Shown here piece after piece: positions 12,583 to 27,000 of a DNA stretch of 64,000 nucleotides (the stretch's first letter is position 1; each line of letters begins with the position of its first letter). The notes beneath the pieces are model-generated. The model was not told the DNA's origin and ran no database searches. It saw nothing but the letters and a program-made list of their open reading frames with translations. Made by a program: the position numbers and the translations under genes. Where the stretch lies: NCBI GenBank assembly GCA_001600455.1, contig BCKC01000005.1:2356001-2420000 (forward strand), read 5' to 3'. The stretch comes from Endocalyx cinctus (taxonomy: Eukaryota; Ascomycota; Sordariomycetes; Amphisphaeriales; Apiosporaceae).

Positions 12583-15500
12583 TTTGAAGTTGGAAGGTTG
12601 CCTTCTGCGTAAATTGATAAAGTATGTTTTTTAAAACTAAGACGTTCAGTCTGCTGAAAGAATTAGTCAAGGGAGAACAAGTCTCAAATCCAGACGAGTT
12701 AAGGGAGACCTGCCTGAGATGGCTCCTTAAGGCGAATAGATACTCGTCAAGCTTAGTTTGGTGTGGAGTTGAGAAGATAGAGTGACCAGTGTGTCAATGT
12801 GTTAATGTGATGAGTTGGATTGGATACTGATGTGTAGTTGAAGAGAAAGTGAGGTATATCAATGGGCGGGAAGAGCGTGCATTTATAGAACGGTCACACG
12901 AATAGTGATTCTTTGCCGATTTTCCTATTGTGTATGTATACGGTTGATTGCCCGCGGAGGCTCAGTTCAAATTGACTACTCGTAGTTGTTACCAACACCA
13001 AAAGTTGAACTTCTTAAGTGGTTCCATCATCGCTCAGTTAGTGGCGCATGAAAGACGGGACGAAAAAAAATTCAAATAAAATCAGTACAGGTTTTTTTTT
13101 TTTTTTTTTCCTAACAAGTAACTCGGATGGGTACCAAAAGTACATGCACTTTGAGATACATAGGAGTGAGAAGAGGGTCAGAAATCCATGAGTTTGATGC
13201 AGTTGGCACAAGGAGAAAATAGTGAGGGTTAAGCAACCAAGTCAATAACCCATCTGACCTGGATTAAAGCAGTGGGGACCTTTTTTTTGGGGTCGGTCGG
13301 CTACAGTTGAAGAAAGTATTGGGTTATGAGCTCTTGCAACCTTCGCAGATTAGGTATACAATTCTGCCAGGGGTACGGCACATGCAGAATTGGAAGTACA
13401 GATCCCTTCCCGGTAAATAAAAGGCACAGGTAGACAAACGCGATTAGCCTTGCCGCGCTTCTGTCTTTTTTTTTTTTTTTTTTCTTTTTTTTCTCTCGTT
13501 TCATTTTACTTACCTAAGCCCGCACGTTGGTACCAACATGACAACTTCAGATATTCTTTTTTTTTAACCCAAAAAGGAGGCAGAGCATCGATAAGTATGG
13601 ACCTCGATAGACTTAGCTAAATTTGGTTCCATTAAACTTGTAGCCAATAATACTTTTGGAAGCAAAGATATGCAACTAAATCCTCCTCTCTTCTATATAA
13701 ATGCCCAGACTGTTAGGGAGGCGTGGCAGTAAACCTGGAAGCCGGGACTGCCGCCTGTAGACTTTGTAGACATACGGTGGCCAATGATGTTTGATAATTC
13801 ATGACCGGTATTTTTCTATGTGACTGTATAACAAAAAGAAGGCCATAGGTTCATATGGTTATACTGTAACTGCATATGGCAAAGTAAATATTATTTTATT
13901 TTATTTTACTTACTTTATTACTTTACCCTTTTCGTCTTGTTTTTTTTTTTTCTTGCTATTTTATTATTGTTCTTTTTTTTCTGTCTCTTTTTGCCCCTCC
14001 TTCGGCCGATGTAAGGTAACATGTGTAGCCTCGTAAACAGCTTAATCGGGGAGCGTCGTTTGCTATTTGCTATACTGAAGTTTCCCCTTCCTTAAAGCGA
14101 GGGATATGCGAGGGGTTGATAATAACTTGTAATATCTAATTTAGTTATGATTAGTAGCCGGTACGTGTCAGGGGTAAAACGGATGTTGGGTGGTGAAGAT
14201 TATTTGTTGAGTCATAAATATTCATTGCGCTCAAAGTAGAATAATACGGATATAACAAAAATAACAGAAATGATAAAATAGTCATTTTGTAAAACAGAAT
14301 GTTAGTAGTTTAGAGCTGAGCCTTACATACGTACCCAATGGTTGTTTTACATGACTGATTTTTGAGGTGTAGCTTTAAAAGAAGAGGAAGAAGAAAAAGG
14401 AATTCAGTACTCCGTAGAAGAATGAATATTCGATTAAGAAGAAGCTGAAAGTTACCCCTCTAATGTCTTCCGTGTCTTCTATCCATGGATATCCTAAAGT
14501 ACATGCATACACACACTTATCCATTACATATACATACATTTAGGTGCATATGCACGGTAAAGCCCTGCAGTAACGCGCCCTATGCGCTGCTATGCACTGC
14601 TGTAATGTAGTATCGTAGATGCACTGCTAGGATGATGTAGTAGTGGATGTTACAGGTAGATGCATGTACTGTGATAATGCTAAGTACTTTAGTACGTATG
14701 TACATCTGTTAAAAAGACAAAAAGAACGTAACTAACATTTTTTTTTTAAAATTAGGGAAATTGTTACAGTCCATCAACTTCACATACTTCATTTGGTAAT
14801 ATGAACATCATGAATATCATTATCATATCATATCATACATCACCGTATCACAAAAGAACATAAACAGATGCTATACGTTACAATGTTACATGAACACAAA
14901 CATAACATATCTTGCATTAGTAAACCCCGATTCGGAATATTCACAAGTAAGGCGTTGAGAATCATTCCCTATGTCGCCTTCCCCTTTCAACCTGCTGTAC
15001 AACTAAACTGTCAGAATTTTCTATTCCGCAATGCAACCAGCCGCGGGTAGAAACCGTCTTGTTTCTTTCATGGGGCAGAACCGGTTCGTTTAACTTATCC
15101 CGTCGGGCCTTCACGTTTCTTCAGTCGTTCATCTCCGTTGTTGCAACTTAGTATGCATCCCTCTGGACCAATGGCTGCTACCTAGGAAGGCTTCCCGGAA
15201 GTGTTACGCACATATACCTAGCATATTTACCGTCTAGGCTGCTTCCGGTATGATAGATTCTCGGTCAAGCGGTCAGAGAGACTAACCCCAATCGCCACCG
15301 TCCCGCTGGGCAACTATCGTGGCATGACGTCGAGTGATGCCTGATCACGAGCTCAAAAGTACATTATAGCTTCCCTGCGTTTCTCTTCTTTATGCCAGTT
15401 CGGTTACGCGGGAAAAATATCTCTCGTTGTCTCCGTATGATCAACCCTACTTGAACTTTTTTTGATAGCCCAGTTTGTCCAGATGAATGCGGATCGAGAG

Positions 15501-18500
15501 AGGCAGAGCAACTGGATCCATCTTGTCTCCTCCTTGTGCAATCTCGCTTCATACTTTTCTGGCACATAAAACCTTGCTTCGTTACCTCCGGAGGCATCGG
15601 CCGCTAAATCGGATGCGATACCGCTGGCAAAACGTCCAACTTGGCATGGCATACCTGCACCATCCTTGTGTCTTGCTCGCTAGAGGATCAATCTATATAT
15701 CGATCCGAACTCCTATATACATCGTATTCAACGAATTGCTGGTTCATCGTAAGAAGTGGCAAGAATGAACATGTTCGATATATTACGCACATCCTAGTCC
15801 TCGCTCGTTAGTGAAAGCTTAAGCCTCGTATGATCCCTTGAGAATTCTCTGTTTGTACATCCGCCTAGTCACAATGGCAATTTCTCTCCTGACTACTGCA
15901 AAACAATATATCAAGCTAGGTATAGGCAGGTTATATGAATTGGGATGTTAGTATGCCAATCCATTCGGGAAAGCATGTGGTAATTTAGGAGCTAGAGATA
16001 ACCGCGTTGTTAACGATGGGCAGTTGGTGCCGAATTTTTTATCCCTCCAAGAAATTAAATTACAAAGTTACAAAGTTGGTTCTAATAAAACCCAGACGCG
16101 CGTAAACGGCGCAAATCGCGTGTTAAAAAAAAGTGACTTATGCATAAGTGCTTAAAATATATACAGCCTTACGGCCCAATATGCCGCCATCTGTAAGTCC
16201 CATACCGCACTCTATTCTTACTCTTTAGTCTACAGCCCTATGCAACCTGCGACCATATATGTAGCAGATAGAACCAAGATAGCCCCCCTTATTATGCCCA
16301 CGTTATGCTTGAGTTTATTTAGAAAAAAAAAACATGTGAACTGAGTTGGAAGTCTACCATGGGAGATGCAGTGCATGGGCATGCAATGCAAGCATGAGTG
16401 CGAATGTGCAAAAGTATTCTGGAAGGGAGAGAGAATACGAAAGAAAAGTGAAATAGAATCTATAAAATCGATACTAACGAGAAACGGTATTCAGCTACGC
16501 ATGCGGTTGTGCGGTAAAAATAGCCGATGGAATGGACGCAGCTTTTCGTTGCATTTTGTCGCAGCATCTTTCCGAGTTGCATCCCAGCTGTATGCCGTGG
16601 CTATTGATAGTGTAGACGCGACGAAACCTGAAAAAAAACACCACGAGTCTCGTATACTTTTTCCTTCAGCTCCAATACCATGTCTATTCCCATGGACGCT
16701 AGGAATACGCTGCTTCTAAAGCAGGGCACCGTCACCCAGGAGGTATGTGTGAGCTTGGGTCCAAAAGGTGACGAAGAATACGGCAAGGCAAGAAGTAGAT
16801 TAGAAATCATTCTCGCTGGTACCTCGGCTATTCTCAAATCGTGGCCAGCTTTCGAACAGAATTTGTCCCGATTAGCGAACGGGCGGACCATACTAAGACT
16901 GGGATAGGGGCCAAAGGATCCCTCACCTCTACACGCAGGTCAACCAACACAAGTTCATAGCCGTACGTAATGTCTCGAAAAGTAGTTCGTAGCTTCCAAT
17001 GCTATCTATTTCGTGTCTAAGACATATTACTAGATCAAGTAGCAAATTCGCACACCGCGAGAAGCGAGCCAGAACGAGACCAATAACCTTGGGGGTCTCA
17101 TGAATTAAGCGCCGAGCGCGTGAGCATACCATATATTCGGTATGATCTGATGCACAAGACTTTTTATTTATTTAAATATTATTGATACGACGCTATAGTA
17201 ACAAAAAGTCCATAATTCTCACTTGAAGTATGACCTAGTGTAGTTTCTTGTACCGTAACTTAGAAGGTACTTTTTCTGGACTTTTCCTCCGACTCCTGGT
17301 TTGTCCCCCAAAAAGGACGTAACAATACTCCAATAACCGAGATGGACTGGATCATGATAGCCGGGATTTGGTGGTGTCACCTATTTCCGAATGTTTTGAA
17401 ATGATCTACGACGTGGTATTATAACTGGCTATATGACCGCGTGATATACTTCACACCAATGAACGTGATATGCAGCGATCTACCTCGTTCAACGGAAACA
17501 TCCCAGATGACTACCTCTCCACTTCGTCTTCTCACTTCGCAGACGAACCAACACGGGTAGATCTGTCCAGTTATCACCTCCCCCCGCCCCCCTCCCTTAC
17601 CCCCCAACATATCAGCCCAATAAGTTTCTTACTAGTGATCAAAGTCTTCAGGGAGATGGTCGATTCCCCTAACCGTCGCGGGCCGCTCCATAATCCGTTG
17701 CGTTACGTAGCATCAATGGGTCTCGAGGTCAGACGAGAGACCAACAATCAAAATCTGGGCTCCATCTGCTCTATTCAAAGTTCTCACCGTCGGAATCCAC
17801 TTGAACCAGTAACTAGCACAGATATATCCCAGAAGGTTGTTGTATCTCCAGCCTCCTTCTAACGACTCGCGAGGGCCAGTAGTTAGACGTAACCGAGTGA
17901 TATCCGAGTGATATCTCCTTAATAATGGCGTTTATAACTCCAAGTATCCCATACCCTCCCTCGTCCTCTTAATGATGCAACTCTCTCAATGTGGCTTGTA
18001 TTACAAATCAGCTCCAGCTCAAGTCTACGGTACCTAGAGTCGCAGTTACGGTGAAAAGGAGGTATAGAAGTTCAAGGATGTTTGTTAGCCGACCACGAGG
18101 CACAAGTAGAATACGCCCCCCTCCCCCCTTTAAAAACCGGTTTCTCCATTATTCACCCCCCTCCCCCCCTTTTTGTCGTCGTCCTCTTTGCTGCCCAACA
18201 ACTTTCGCCAAGATTGGTTATAGGTTTTATTAGTAAGGGAAAAAGGGGGGAGGGGAGTGGGGTCACGAACTGTCTATTCATATACCTACCTCCCACACCT
18301 TGCCTTACCTAGTTTATTCTTGACACATGAAATGGACAGGTAAGCTAAGCTGAGATTTCTGATGGGGTCGCTCCTTCGTTAACCTGCAGCCACGCGACGA
18401 TTGTACCATGCCAACACGTGAGGAGTGCAGCAGAAGAGGGAAAGAGCACACCGTCGAAGGATCCGTCCTTCTGTCTCTTCGTCTCTCGGATTAGCTCCAA

Positions 18501-20586
18501 TTCCATCACAGCGGCCGGTGTGACATCGAACCTTCTTTCTTTAGATATCCGAAAATATCTTGGTCACTTCTGAGGTGACCGACATATCCCCGATATACGA
18601 TATGCCCCCCCCCCCCCTCCCAAACCCGGTAGAAGGCCCTGGCCTGTGCCATCGGCCAACAGGAGAAAAAAAAAGACAAAAAAAGATACAGACCAGACAT
18701 TTCGGAACGTTAATAGAACCGATTTATGACTTCTCGGTCCCGGAGCCTGGAAGAGAGTTCATCCATCCATCCATGTCCTCATATGCTAGTGAGTGACACC
18801 GTCGGCGATCAGCAGTGTAAGGAGTGGTTGCCGATTGAATTTTTCCCCCCTTTTCACCTACGAGCTTTCTGTTACTTTCTTGATACTTCCTAAGATATGA
18901 CGAATGAATACCACTTTCCACGTCAATTTTCATTATAGCAAAGACTGTATAATACCATCTAACTTTATTTGACTCGACTCTTATGGAGTTGAATGAATTA
19001 AAGGGGGGAGACTATCACCGATATCTCCGCAAAACTTGCAGTTTTTGGAAAAGTGACCGGCTCTACGCGTTCTGCTTTTGTAAAAAAGATGTGTCAAAGG
19101 GGGTTTTGAATGCCCTCAAAAAAAAAACACAATTACCAGGAAAAAAAAAGACCGACCCGAGGAATCCCGTTAGCGGCTTGGCCTCGACCAATGACGATGT
19201 ACTCCAACACCCGAAATCGACTCAATTCAGATATTCAGAGCTCTTCAGCAGTACAAAATGAACCGGAAGTTCGCGAAAGGCAAAAATGAAAAAGGGAAAT
19301 AAAAAGGTTTCATAAGAGGTTGAAAAGTTTAAAAGAGCCGCATCTGTTTCTCCACACTTTCTTTAATATTAAAAAACCGACGTCGTTCGTTTTTTCTTCT
19401 CTTTTCTCTCATGTCACTTCATCCTTCTTCTTGGTATCATTCATCATTGGATGCGTTTTTGTGTCCTTTTTTTTCGGCTTTGGTGCTAGTTCCGAATCAC
19501 CTCACATACTCGTGAGCTTTCATAATTTTATCCCTCGGTATTATTATAGTTATCCATTTTATCCACACAAACATAACACGCATATATGGACACATATGGA
19601 CACATTGGACACACGCATACCCGATACATACACGACATGTGAGCACATTGGAATTGAAAGGGAAAAAGCGGCAGCCGAAAAAAAAGAAGAATGGTTTTAT
19701 CTGGGAACATATCTTTGAATAAAGGTTTACCTCGGCACATACGAATGGAATCGATGGCATAAAACCATTAAACCGTCATTTCTTAACCGAATTTACCAAT
19801 CAAAGATGGAAAGACAAAGAAAGGCGACTGGACATTTTGTCCAAGTTCGGTGCGACAGTTCAATACACTTTCTTCCCGTTTGACCGATACCCACCACTTA
19901 GCCATTGGTTGCAACTGAAGAGCCCACGTGCACTAAACTAAGCTACATCGAATGAGTTGATGAGTTGGCTGATGCATCTGAAAGGGTATTTTCTTGTTCT
20001 GTTTATTTCTTTTTTTTTTTTTTTTTTTCGCCTCCCTCTGGATTTTGGAATGAATGTGAGCCATCGGTGATGAGCAAAACTTAAGTCCGACCTGCGTCAT
20101 TCGCTTGTCCGTTGAAATCTAACATTACATCTACTATATTGCCTTTCTCCGTCATCCGCTAATCTTTATGACTTAATGATAGGGTTACTTTATTATTATT
20201 ATTATTTTTATGACCAAACCTACCTAAGTAGTAGTCTGGATCTAAGCCTTCCCTTTCTTCTTCGCCCACCTTAACTTCCAAGGGATTCTGAAGTATTTAT
20301 GGGTCGCGGGAAACATGTACTGAAACTGTGCAGCCTGCAGCAACCCAAACCAAATAAAAATACTAACTATTGCCAACCCAAGAGATAACACCGTTCTGGA
20401 AAGTCTTGGCGACTCATAAATTATTATCAGACGCATATCTTAAGGGAAGATCCTAAAACAGATTAATAAAGCAACCGAGAGGCAAGCCCAAAAAAAGACG
20501 CAATCTCATCGTGGGGGGTTAAAGGTTGTGCTAGGTCTAGTTAGTTAATCCCGGTCATCTAAGCAATCGCTTGTTGCTAGTCGGAA
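12583..20586. other. long spacer without a supported gene
   Basis: About 8 kb of AT-rich DNA with poly-T runs (for example near 13092-13109 and 20010-20028) and C-rich patches near 17580, 18115-18170 and 18603-18618. The ORFs present (for example 17470-17862, 16366-16719 and 15364-15652) carry no domain I recognise and lack convincing introns or composition. No mobile element or RNA gene was recognised. Confidence 0.5.
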
Positions 20587-20594
20587 TATAAAAG
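20587..20594 (+). promoter_or_regulatory. TATA box of the 84-aa gene
   Basis: TATAAAAG lies 215 bases before the ATG at 20809. It is followed by a CT-rich stretch (20600-20650) and an A/C-rich leader, a layout common in strongly expressed fungal genes. The assignment is by position and sequence only. Confidence 0.5.
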
Positions 20595-20808
20595 AGTGCT
20601 TCTCTCCTCGCCCTTCTTTATACTTTCGACTCAACTCTTCAACTTCTCCAGACAAAGAACCAAGCAAAGCAAGAAATACTTAGACCTTATAAGAATTCTT
20701 GACCACCAAGCTCTTGAAAAAACGATCTAACTTACACATCAACGCTTTACGCAACTACTTCACCTTCTCTACTTTATTCAATCCCAAGACAAAAAAAACA
20801 TAAACAAA

Positions 20809-21063
20809 ATGGCTCCCGTCGACCAGATCTCCCCTGAGGCCTACGCCCGCATGGACCGTCGTCCCTCGACTTTCCTCTCTCTTGCTCCCACGACTTCTTC
20901 CTCCTACCCTACCACCCAGGACATCAAGCCTGCTCTTGGCCCCCGCCGCAGCTCCAGCTTGAGCAGCGTTGGCAGCATGCGTTTCCTTAAGCTCGGCCCC
21001 GTCCACTTTGGCGAGCACCCTGATGAGCACAAGGAGGACTTCCACGAGGTCGCCGTCGAATAA
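20809..21063 (+). CDS. conserved small protein of unknown function (84 aa)
   Basis: A single-exon gene with start context CAAAATGGC. The protein begins MAPVDQISPEAYARMDRR, has a Ser/Thr-rich middle (RRSSSLSSVGS) and ends in the compact segment RFLKLGPVHFGEHPDEHKED followed by FHEVAVE. I recall similar short proteins with this Gly-Pro-Val-His/acidic tail in other Pezizomycotina but know no function. It has no signal peptide or membrane segment and is probably cytosolic. The coding bias toward C-ending codons is strong (GTC, CTC, CCC), unlike the surrounding AT-rich DNA. With the TATA box and CT-rich leader upstream this suggests high, perhaps stress- or growth-regulated expression (inference). 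It stands alone, more than 7 kb from the next supported gene on either side. Confidence 0.8.
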   Translation: MAPVDQISPEAYARMDRRPSTFLSLAPTTSSSYPTTQDIKPALGPRRSSSLSSVGSMRFLKLGPVHFGEHPDEHKEDFHEVAVE

Positions 21064-24000
21064 ATTACCCTCTTATCGACAATTTGCCACTTGACGTACA
21101 AAAAAAAACATTCATATACATATCTACCAGTCACAAGCATTAATGTACACCCATTGTTTCTTGTTACCCCGCAAAAAATTTGAATTACAGTTGTTACGCA
21201 GATTATGGGTTATTCTTTCCTCGGGTCTTTCTTTTTCACTTTTTTCATAAGCGTGTTACAATAAATAACACCATCAAAAAACGGGAGAATGGGGGGGAAA
21301 TGAAAGTATGGCGTTTTGGAGGGGAAAGGGGGGAAAGGCAAATCTTACCACACATGTGGATTCGGACCACCAAACAGTGCTTGTGTAAATTGAGAATTAA
21401 AATAAATGATTAAAAAAAAACATATACATTACTTACTCTGTACACTTTTTGAATTCTGCACGATGTTACATGGTGACCTTGGCGGGGATTGTGGACTATA
21501 CGTACGGGGACCTGTGTCTCACCAATATATGCAGCGCGCTATTTTTTTGTTGACCGTCCAGTTTTCTATCATACCTAAGCTGACGAACAGTTCAGCGGGG
21601 ATAGAAAGACCGGGGAAACCCATAAAAGCCAATCTAGACCGCAAATCTACCTGTCTACCTTAGAAGATCTTACCAGGAAAAAAGAGGACCCTGTCTACAT
21701 GTTGCATTATCTGATTGACTTTTTTTTGTTTCCCACTGATAACCATCAGTACACTAGAACGAAGAAAAGTGAAAAAAAAAGGATGGCAAATGGGGAAACC
21801 TTTAGCCAGTCAGGAGATCGAGGTGACAGGTGGGCAGACATTCACGCATATAATACATATCACACTACATATTTACATACATTATGTACAGCTCGCTAGG
21901 CTAGACCTCGTTGAAACATACAAATAGGAGGAGGGGAGGGAGAAAAAAAAATCGAAAATCGAAAAAAAAGAAGGTTTTCACATGCACTTGGGTTATTCTT
22001 CTTGCATAGGAACGGCGATGACGGGAGACGTGGGCACGTCCCACCATGTTAAACCGCGTAGACCAGCCGCATCTGGTAATACGTCAGAGGGTACAAGGAT
22101 ACAAGGATATAGGTGGTTTTATTATACCTTTAAGCTTATAGGTGGGTGGTATAGGCAGACAGGTAAGGTAATATGGATTTTTAAACATGGGAAAATAATA
22201 ATAATAAAAAAGAACCCTAGCACTAATCTCGACGTAGTTAAAAGGCCTCATTTTTTTGAAGTTCGATCACATTTATTTCAGATTCCAAGGATCATACTTT
22301 GATTGGTATATCATTCTTATTTTACTGAGGGGTATAACCTCCTACTACACCACAACTCTCACATCGACAGAACACACGTCCATACACACACGCACACACA
22401 CACGCACGCACATCCCTCTCTTACTCTCACTCTCTGCTTATATTTGAATATTTCTCGATACGAATACGTAGAAACGTTATTATACTTTTTTTTTTTTGTA
22501 TCTACCGTGTGTATAAACGCTTTTATTATCTCTATCGAACTGAAGCGCCAAGATAATAATAGGTATACCAAGATTAATACCAAGACGGGCGGCGCGGTTA
22601 GGTGGTGCATACTAAAGTTAAGGCTTTTTGCCCGGCCGAGACGATCGACGAAACAAAGTAGTTTGACAGCTTTGACTATTTTTCTTGTCCTTTTCCACAT
22701 CTAATATCATGTACCAAGTATCTACCTAGTTGTACGTGAGTTAGCCAAGAGCTTCTGTTTTACTACACTCACTCTTTTCACTTTGCCGTATGTAGATATT
22801 ATTTACTTACTTCTTTCTTTTTCCTTTTCTTGGCTTACATATCGATATATCCTCACCTCTTTCTGTCTTGCCTATCTCACTTGATAAGGAGTGAAGAAAT
22901 AAAATACATAAAATACAATGTAGTGTACACTAGAAGAACAATCTATACACTAAAGCTGTAGATAACCGAGAGATACACTACCAGCCCCCTGTACTTTGTT
23001 TTTTTATAGTGTCAAAACGCCCTGTTCTTCCCCACATACTAGAGACATGACCCTTATCTATACCGTACTGTTATACTAATCGAGTATCCCAGGCAGCTTA
23101 GCTGTTCAGGTAGGGATTTCGCCTTCTGCAGCGTGTGCTATAATTACTGTATGTTTGATATACATATGGGGTATTTTCCCGTTACCTAGGTTGCCCAGCT
23201 GCTTGGCTACTAGCTACTAGTATACATAACATACTGCAACCTACACCCTGCCTTGTTAAGCATTATCAGTATCATCGTCATCGTTATCCTTGTCTGGTTT
23301 ACAGTATAGCATACCTACAACAGCTAGTGAGGTGTGAGCTGTACATTTAGGCCACAGGGCCATACGGCCACTATCCGATAGCTCGGGATCATCGCTGATC
23401 AGTGCTTGTGTATGACTACGACCTGCCAAGAATAAAACCCTTTGGCTTATAACACAGCCTAAGTTATGAAAGAAAGGTCCCTGAAACCAAAAAAATGTCC
23501 CCAGAAAACACTTATCTTTTTTTGAAAATAGAAACACCTACACTAGATTTACACACAAACTTTGAAGTCTTAGATTATGATCGTCGACATGACGCTATCT
23601 GAGTTACAGATCTTCGCAACACGATAACTATGTCATTCGTCCTTTCTAAGACAATAAATTACTACCTATCTGATAATACTCTTTACAGTATGTAGTGTAC
23701 ACTATTTAGCTCTACTTCGGCCACGTGCACCATATTAGAGCTGTCCGTTACCTAGCAGGGTAATACATACCTAGGTACACTAATTCCCTATATATTTAGG
23801 TGTGTTTATTTTGCCACTCGCGTACCCTCCCAAAACAAAGAAGACAAAGAATAAATGACATAAACGGGGAGCTCTGAGCACCCAATTCCCGCCCCGCGAC
23901 GATCTATCTAAGATTAAAAGAGACCAAAACAACGTCAGCCTACGACATTACCGAATCCTGTTATCAGCTAGTCAGGCATTCCGTTTCAGAGAATGTGGTA

Positions 24001-27000
24001 GTACCGCATTATACCAGAAAATGTGATTTTCTCTCCGTTACTACCACCGTCCACCCATCCAACCAACCCTGCCGATCCTCTCTTTTGGAACTCTGACTTT
24101 TTGTCAACCGGCAGGGGGGAGGCGAAGAATACCAAAAAAAAAAAAAAAGCACACACTTGAAGAAAATACCTCAAGCAGCCGCGGTGGCAGCGGCATGTTC
24201 GGTGTACTGCAGGGTAGAGGGCGGCGGGGGGGGAGAGCCCTACCTTCTTACAATGATGAGAAATGAAGGTAGTAGTGTACCCATCCATCGAAGGACCAAA
24301 CAGTCGCATTCCTTTTACTTTTCTTTCGGACCATTTCAGCTGGGCTCTCTCTGTCTCTCTTTCTCACATGCGCACACCTTTATTAGGAAACACAACTAAA
24401 CGAACTGCCTACAAGAGAAACATCGAGTCCCTTGTTACTTGGCCTACGTAGGGTATTGTAAGATGGTAGATTTCAGACTCCCTCGTTCCTCCGGATCCTC
24501 TGCCGAGAGGTTTTTTTTTTAGGCTTATGCGTATCTCATCTTACATTCAATCTCACCTCGGTAACCACTACCATGGACAGAGAGCAAGGGTGGTATTTTC
24601 TTACAAATACCGATGCCTGAACTTTCATCATCTTTACCATTAATTAATAATGATGTAAATCGACGAGGAAAACGACGATCGATGTTATGCATATCTTTTA
24701 CGCGTCTTGAGGCGGAGTCTAAGGGAACAAAACAGAAAAAAAAAGAAAAAGAAGAGAAACTAATTTGGAAGAAATCAATAATTTGAATATTTATTTTACT
24801 GGGCTTTGACATTACCTTCTTGGCGGTAGGTTATTCAAGCATCCGCCCAGCACCGCCCAGCCTTTGGGTGCTTTGGTGGAAGCGTCGCCAAGCTTTTCAT
24901 ACACACTACCGAATTGACCCTTCCATAACCAAGCCGGGAGTGAATGCAAGTCATCAAAGCAGCATACGGTGAAGGCTGTTTAATTTTTTCTCTCCTTTTA
25001 CTTCCGTTTTACCCCTTTTGCTTTTGCTCTTTTTTTACGGAATTTTTTTTCTTTTCTTTTTTCTTGGTAAATTGGATTTACAAGTAGGAACGCACTCTTA
25101 TGAAATGGGCATGTAAGCGGCTCAATCCCACTCCGTTCCGCTCCCTCCGTCATAAAAAACCATTATAAATCTCCGAGAGGGGACTGCAGATGCCCTTCTT
25201 CCTTATTCCAACACCTCCTTCCAGGAGCTTATTCCCTACCGTACCCCTTTTATTAATAATCCTTTTTTTCTTTTAACTTATTTTACTCAGCCTACAAGGC
25301 GGCAGCTAGACACGCAGCTACGACGTTACTTAGCGTGCGAACAACCGTCACGAGAGTCCCAGAAGTGAACATAAGTGTTACAGATAAATATATACAAAAA
25401 AGGAACGAGACAAGACAGGGGCTTGGCAGCGGCGCTTAGGCACATGTTCCGGACAGCTAGCCCCCGGCACATCTTAGAGACTCTCTTGGCGTTTCTCAAG
25501 AAGTAGGAAGGGTGCCAAGGGACTTGATAAGTATACCCAAAGAATAATAAAGTATGGGAAAATGAGAGGAGGCGGACGCCCTCTTGAACCTAGTTTAGTA
25601 TACATATACTACTTTGCGATGCGTTACCTGGGCTAGACTCCTCCTCGTGTTCTGTTCGATACCCGTCGGGGACTTGCAGGAAACAAACCTTAATATCCTC
25701 CCGCCCAGACGGTCATCACGAGCCTCCCTCTTTTCTTTTCTTTTTTTTTTTCCTTTTCTTTCACGCGAACACCAAGTAGTATTCATATTAGGTTAAGCAT
25801 AACCGCCTGCCACCGGGGCGGACCGCGCTAACTCTGCGTTGTGCGGTCTCGACCTTAAAAAGTTCTTACTGTTGCTCCTAAGCCACTCGAAAAACTATTG
25901 TATATTTTTTATGCAGGTAAGCAACCTTGTCTATATGCTAGTGAGTACAAGAGGAAGAAGAAGAAAATACGAAAGCTTTTTAAGCTCTGTACCACCACTC
26001 AAAGAAAAAAAAAAAAGAAGAAGAAGAAGACCAGGTTATGCGTCTAACTTGCTGCCTTGTTCTTTATCTGTGGGTAGGCACGGCTGAACCCTGGACGTTA
26101 CAGTCGGCGTATTTACGCTGTTTTTTTTTTCGTGTCCAAGTTTTCTTCCAGGAACATTTCTTAAAAGGAGGAGTTATTATAGTACACGAACGTGTATGCA
26201 TACGTTATCGTATAGCATGCCTGGTCTGCAAGCCACGGTAACAGCAAAAAAAAAAAAAAAAGCGGTGAAACGAGATTGTTGGATTTTCTCCCCCGGAGAT
26301 TGTGATACGCAGCTACGGATGTAGCCTTGAGTTCGTAGCACTTGGATTTTGTTTAACTGGTAACGTTCAGTTTGGTACCTAGTAAGTATAGTATGGACGG
26401 GTAGACAGGTAGATACTTCGATGCATGGAAGAAATTAGAGGGAAGAAAACTGTTGCTTTACTTTATTACATGCATATAGATAGTTAGCTCCAGGATGAGA
26501 CGGTTGATGTTGTAGTGTTTAAAATATTAATTAATCGACATGGATTTATTCGACTCTGTCTACCGTTCCGTTGGTCGTAATGGACTTTGACGACGTAGCT
26601 GTGATACGAAGAACGATAGGACAACAGGACTCCATTGCTAGAGACTTACCCTGCGGTCCGAATACAATGGGAGGCACCATTATTCATCTGGACCAGTACT
26701 TTACGTCTACTTGGGATTTGCGTAAAATCTCTCTTTTTTAGAGAGGGGGGGAAGGCTTATCACGTGTCAATGTGGTGATATCGTCATCTAAAGATCTAGA
26801 TAAACGTGAAAAGCACAAAGAAACGCTTCCTTGAAATAAGTATAAACTAATAAGGGCCGGTAACGATATGTATAAATCTTCTAGCAGGGTAACTGTAAAA
26901 CATGATAGGACAATTGTATCAATATTTCTTTGACTTGGCTTAGATAGGAGACTTGTGATGAGTGTTTACTCGTTTACGTCAGGAAGACTCGTTCAATAGG

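Noticed and set aside
17470..17862. 130-aa plus-strand ORF
   Set aside because: No recognisable domain, no supporting promoter or introns, and composition like the surrounding spacer.
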